NCBI GenBank assembly: GCA_027297025.1
Contig: JAPUIM010000128.1
Location: 1-7,526, forward strand
DNA length: 7,526 nt
From: Bacteroidota bacterium
GTDB taxonomy: Bacteria; Bacteroidota; Bacteroidia; Cytophagales; Cyclobacteriaceae
Reading direction: 5' to 3'
Shown: one piece after another, positions 6,159 through 7,526 of the stretch
Layout of the letters: the number at the start of each line of letters is the position of its first letter
How positions within the stretch are numbered: the stretch's first letter is position 1
Program-made: the position numbers and the translations under genes
The notes under the pieces: model-generated
What the model saw: only the letters and a program-made list of their open reading frames with translations
The model's database searches: none
What the model was told of the DNA's origin: nothing

Positions 6159-7151
6159 CTAATTATATTTTTTTGAAATCAGGCCAAATAATTCCTTTAC
6201 TTCTTCCGATTCGAAATCCCAGTTATTGGCGGCCCCGTAACTTTCCTTCAACGAACTAATGGCTGCATCATAGTTGTCGAAATTTTCTAAATCCTTTAGA
6301 GCTTTGGAGAATTGAGGCTCATCTCCACCAAACAATTCATTGATAAACATGAACTGTTGGTTTACGGTTAAACTATTTTCAATATTGTCAATTGCCTTAA
6401 ACTGATGAATTTCGGCCAATGAAGGAGCCGATTCTGACTTTAGTTTATCGTTGAGAGTGCCAATTTCCCAGTGATGATCATTTTGATCGCTTATATTTTC
6501 ATTTTCTGAAGGTTTAGTTTCCAAATAGATCGAATCTTCCTCTAGAGGACATATTTCATTGAATGTGGATAAATGCTGATCTATTTCGTCCGGCAGATCT
6601 GCGGTGTCTTCTACCACCTTATCAAAGATCTTCAAAGCTATTTCCAGGTCGGGATTTTCATTTTGGTGTTGTTGTAGCTGATTTAGTAAATCCTCTCCAA
6701 GATGACGGTTGATTCGAATATATTTCACCAGTTGATTTAGTCCTGAAGTTAGGTGTGGATTGGAAAAACCATTTATTAGTTCGTTCCGGTAGAAATCATA
6801 GGGAGAAAATATCAATAACAAACAATCAAATACCGCCTCTTCAACTAATAATTGAAAGTGTTTCTGATCTATCTCAATATTGTTGGAAAGCACATTGAGA
6901 AACCTCTTTAAAGCCAATTGTACCTGAGCAGAACTGTAATTAAAATAGGGGCTGTTAAACTTCTCACTCTCCAGCTGCCAATTTTCAAATAACTTTTTAA
7001 GTATTAATGAATTTATCTGGTGAATAGTAGAAAATTTAAGAATCTCTCTTCCATTGATTTTCAGGTTATCTTTAAAATATCCTTCGCAGGATATTTGGGC
7101 AAATTTCCTGCTATATTCCTTCAGTGATTGGAAATTCAGTTTACTTTCCAT
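6159..7151 (-). CDS. Conserved uncharacterised two-domain protein, Bacteroidota type
   Basis: Function unknown. The 330-residue product has no signal peptide or membrane helix, so it is probably cytoplasmic, and it is acidic. Three parts can be seen. A helical N-terminal region (about 5-160) carries blocks such as ILKFSTIHQINSLILKKLF (37-55), NSPYFNYSSAQVQLALKRF (66-84) and FQLLVEEAVFDCLLLIFSPYDFY (99-121). A polar, Asp/Glu/Ser-rich region of low complexity follows (about 180-255) and looks disordered. A compact C-terminal domain (about 258-328) reads LTVNQQFMFINELFGGDEPQF, then a YDAAISSLKE helix and NWDFESEEVKELFGLISKKY. From memory, this C-terminal pattern recurs in unnamed Bacteroidota proteins, and similar proteins sit beside tdk in Cytophagales; I could not check this. 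No catalytic motif is obvious. The gene converges on rodA (5 bp between stops; its own stop is TAG) and diverges from tdk, with a plausible promoter just upstream. The ATG at 7151 is the upstream limit of the similarity I recognise. Confidence 0.88.
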   Translation of the reverse strand: MESKLNFQSLKEYSRKFAQISCEGYFKDNLKINGREILKFSTIHQINSLILKKLFENWQLESEKFNSPYFNYSSAQVQLALKRFLNVLSNNIEIDQKHFQLLVEEAVFDCLLLIFSPYDFYRNELINGFSNPHLTSGLNQLVKYIRINRHLGEDLLNQLQQHQNENPDLEIALKIFDKVVEDTADLPDEIDQHLSTFNEICPLEEDSIYLETKPSENENISDQNDHHWEIGTLNDKLKSESAPSLAEIHQFKAIDNIENSLTVNQQFMFINELFGGDEPQFSKALKDLENFDNYDAAISSLKESYGAANNWDFESEEVKELFGLISKKYN

Positions 7152-7168
7152 AACTAATTAACCAACCA

Positions 7169-7203
7169 CAAAAATACTAAAATAAATTGTAGGTGACTTC
7201 AAA
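7169..7203 (-). promoter_or_regulatory. Putative promoter for the uncharacterised gene (TTTG-N23-TATTTTTG)
   Basis: On the minus strand, TTTG (complement of 7200-7203) is followed after 23 bp by TATTTTTG (complement of 7169-7176), an exact match to the Bacteroidota -7 consensus TAnnTTTG. The spacing is at the long end of the TTG-N17-23-TAnnTTTG range reported for Flavobacterium. Transcription would start roughly 10-15 bases before the ATG at 7151, giving a very short AT-rich leader with no Shine-Dalgarno. Confidence 0.55.
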
Positions 7204-7238
7204 TCCCCATAACCAGCTTAATTCCACTTATTTGTTAT

Positions 7239-7246
7239 TATTTTTG
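7239..7246 (+). promoter_or_regulatory. Putative -7 promoter element for tdk (TATTTTTG)
   Basis: TATTTTTG is an exact match to TAnnTTTG, 23 bp before the tdk ATG, predicting a leader of roughly 15-20 bases. No TTG is found 17-23 bp upstream, so the -33 element is weak. The ten bases TATTTTTGTG (7239-7248) also occur on the opposite strand in the divergent promoter (complement of 7167-7176). Confidence 0.45.
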
Positions 7247-7269
7247 TGCATTCTAAGTGAAAACCGTAT

Positions 7270-7526
7270 ATGTTTATAGAACCTTCATACACCCCAAGGG
7301 GCGAACAACAGGCAGGCTGGATTGAAGTCATTTGCGGTTCCATGTTTTCTGGAAAAACTGAAGAATTGATAAGAAGATTGAATCGAGCCTTGATAGCGCA
7401 ACAAAGAGTGGAGATATATAAACCGCGGCTTGATACCAGATACCACCAAAAAAACGTTGTTTCACATGATGAAAAGGAGATTTTATCCACTCCTGTGGAT
7501 TTTTCAAATGATATTCTTTTACTGGC
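7270..7526 (+). CDS. tdk: Thymidine kinase, type II (Tdk), 3' end beyond the window
   Basis: Cytoplasmic salvage enzyme that phosphorylates thymidine (and deoxyuridine) with ATP to give dTMP. Only the first 85 full codons are present, of a usual total near 190. The P-loop GSMFSGKT (23-30) is followed by EELIRR (31-36), the typical type II sequence, and then by [12 protein letters not shown] (47-58) and VVSHD (63-67), all normal family blocks. The lasso/lid and zinc-binding cysteines of the C-terminal half lie outside the window. The ATG at 7270 is the first in frame after a TGA at 7258; the leader [21 protein letters not shown] carries a short extension before the first beta strand, common in Bacteroidota as I remember it. 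There is no Shine-Dalgarno. It diverges from the uncharacterised gene across a 118-bp promoter region. Confidence 0.95.
   Translation, partial: MFIEPSYTPRGEQQAGWIEVICGSMFSGKTEELIRRLNRALIAQQRVEIYKPRLDTRYHQKNVVSHDEKEILSTPVDFSNDILLL

Noticed and set aside
7218..7490. 90-codon minus-strand open frame over the start of tdk
   Set aside because: It covers the tdk P-loop region and its promoter; the plus-strand frame has a clear Tdk match, so this one is a shadow.
1..7526. Mobile element, CRISPR array, tRNA/rRNA or defence system
   Set aside because: I saw no direct-repeat array, transposase-like frame, terminal repeats or RNA-gene folds; nearly all bases are explained by eight genes and two short intergenic regions.

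Overview
The window is an ordinary, well-preserved chromosomal stretch from a member of the Bacteroidota, most likely a Cytophagales-type marine or environmental bacterium. The reasons are the gene order purH-mreB-mreC-mreD-mrdA-rodA, which I know as conserved in this phylum, protein wording typical of it (the MreB N-terminus MGLFDFF, the PurH C-terminus TTGFRHFKH), AT-rich DNA, mostly absent Shine-Dalgarno sequences, and TAnnTTTG-type promoter elements in the intergenic regions. The lineage call comes from memory of these families, not from a search.

Layout: the 3' part of purH (2-604, start outside the window) ends the purine branch at IMP. After an 87-bp gap with a possible promoter and a palindrome comes a tight plus-strand cluster: mreB (692-1720), mreC (1729-2553), mreD (2553-3077), mrdA/PBP2 (3080-4888) and rodA (4885-6153). 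Junctions are +8 bp, a 1-bp overlap, +2 bp and a 4-bp overlap, so these genes are almost certainly one transcript with coupled translation. Next, on the minus strand and ending 5 bp from the rodA stop, is a conserved but uncharacterised 330-residue protein (6159-7151). A 118-bp divergent promoter region (7152-7269) separates it from tdk, a type II thymidine kinase whose 3' end is cut off by the window (7270-7526).

The central five genes form the core of the rod-elongation machine. MreB filaments under the inner membrane orient synthesis; MreC and MreD link them to the periplasm. RodA (SEDS glycosyltransferase) polymerises lipid II and PBP2 (class B transpeptidase) crosslinks the new strands. 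All catalytic motifs I would look for are present, so the pathway looks functional.

I found no mobile element, CRISPR array, RNA gene, or novel multi-gene system. The points most worth a second look are the uncharacterised two-domain protein facing rodA, the TTG start of rodA, a two-helix insertion in RodA, and a pair of divergent promoters sharing the same 10-base element.
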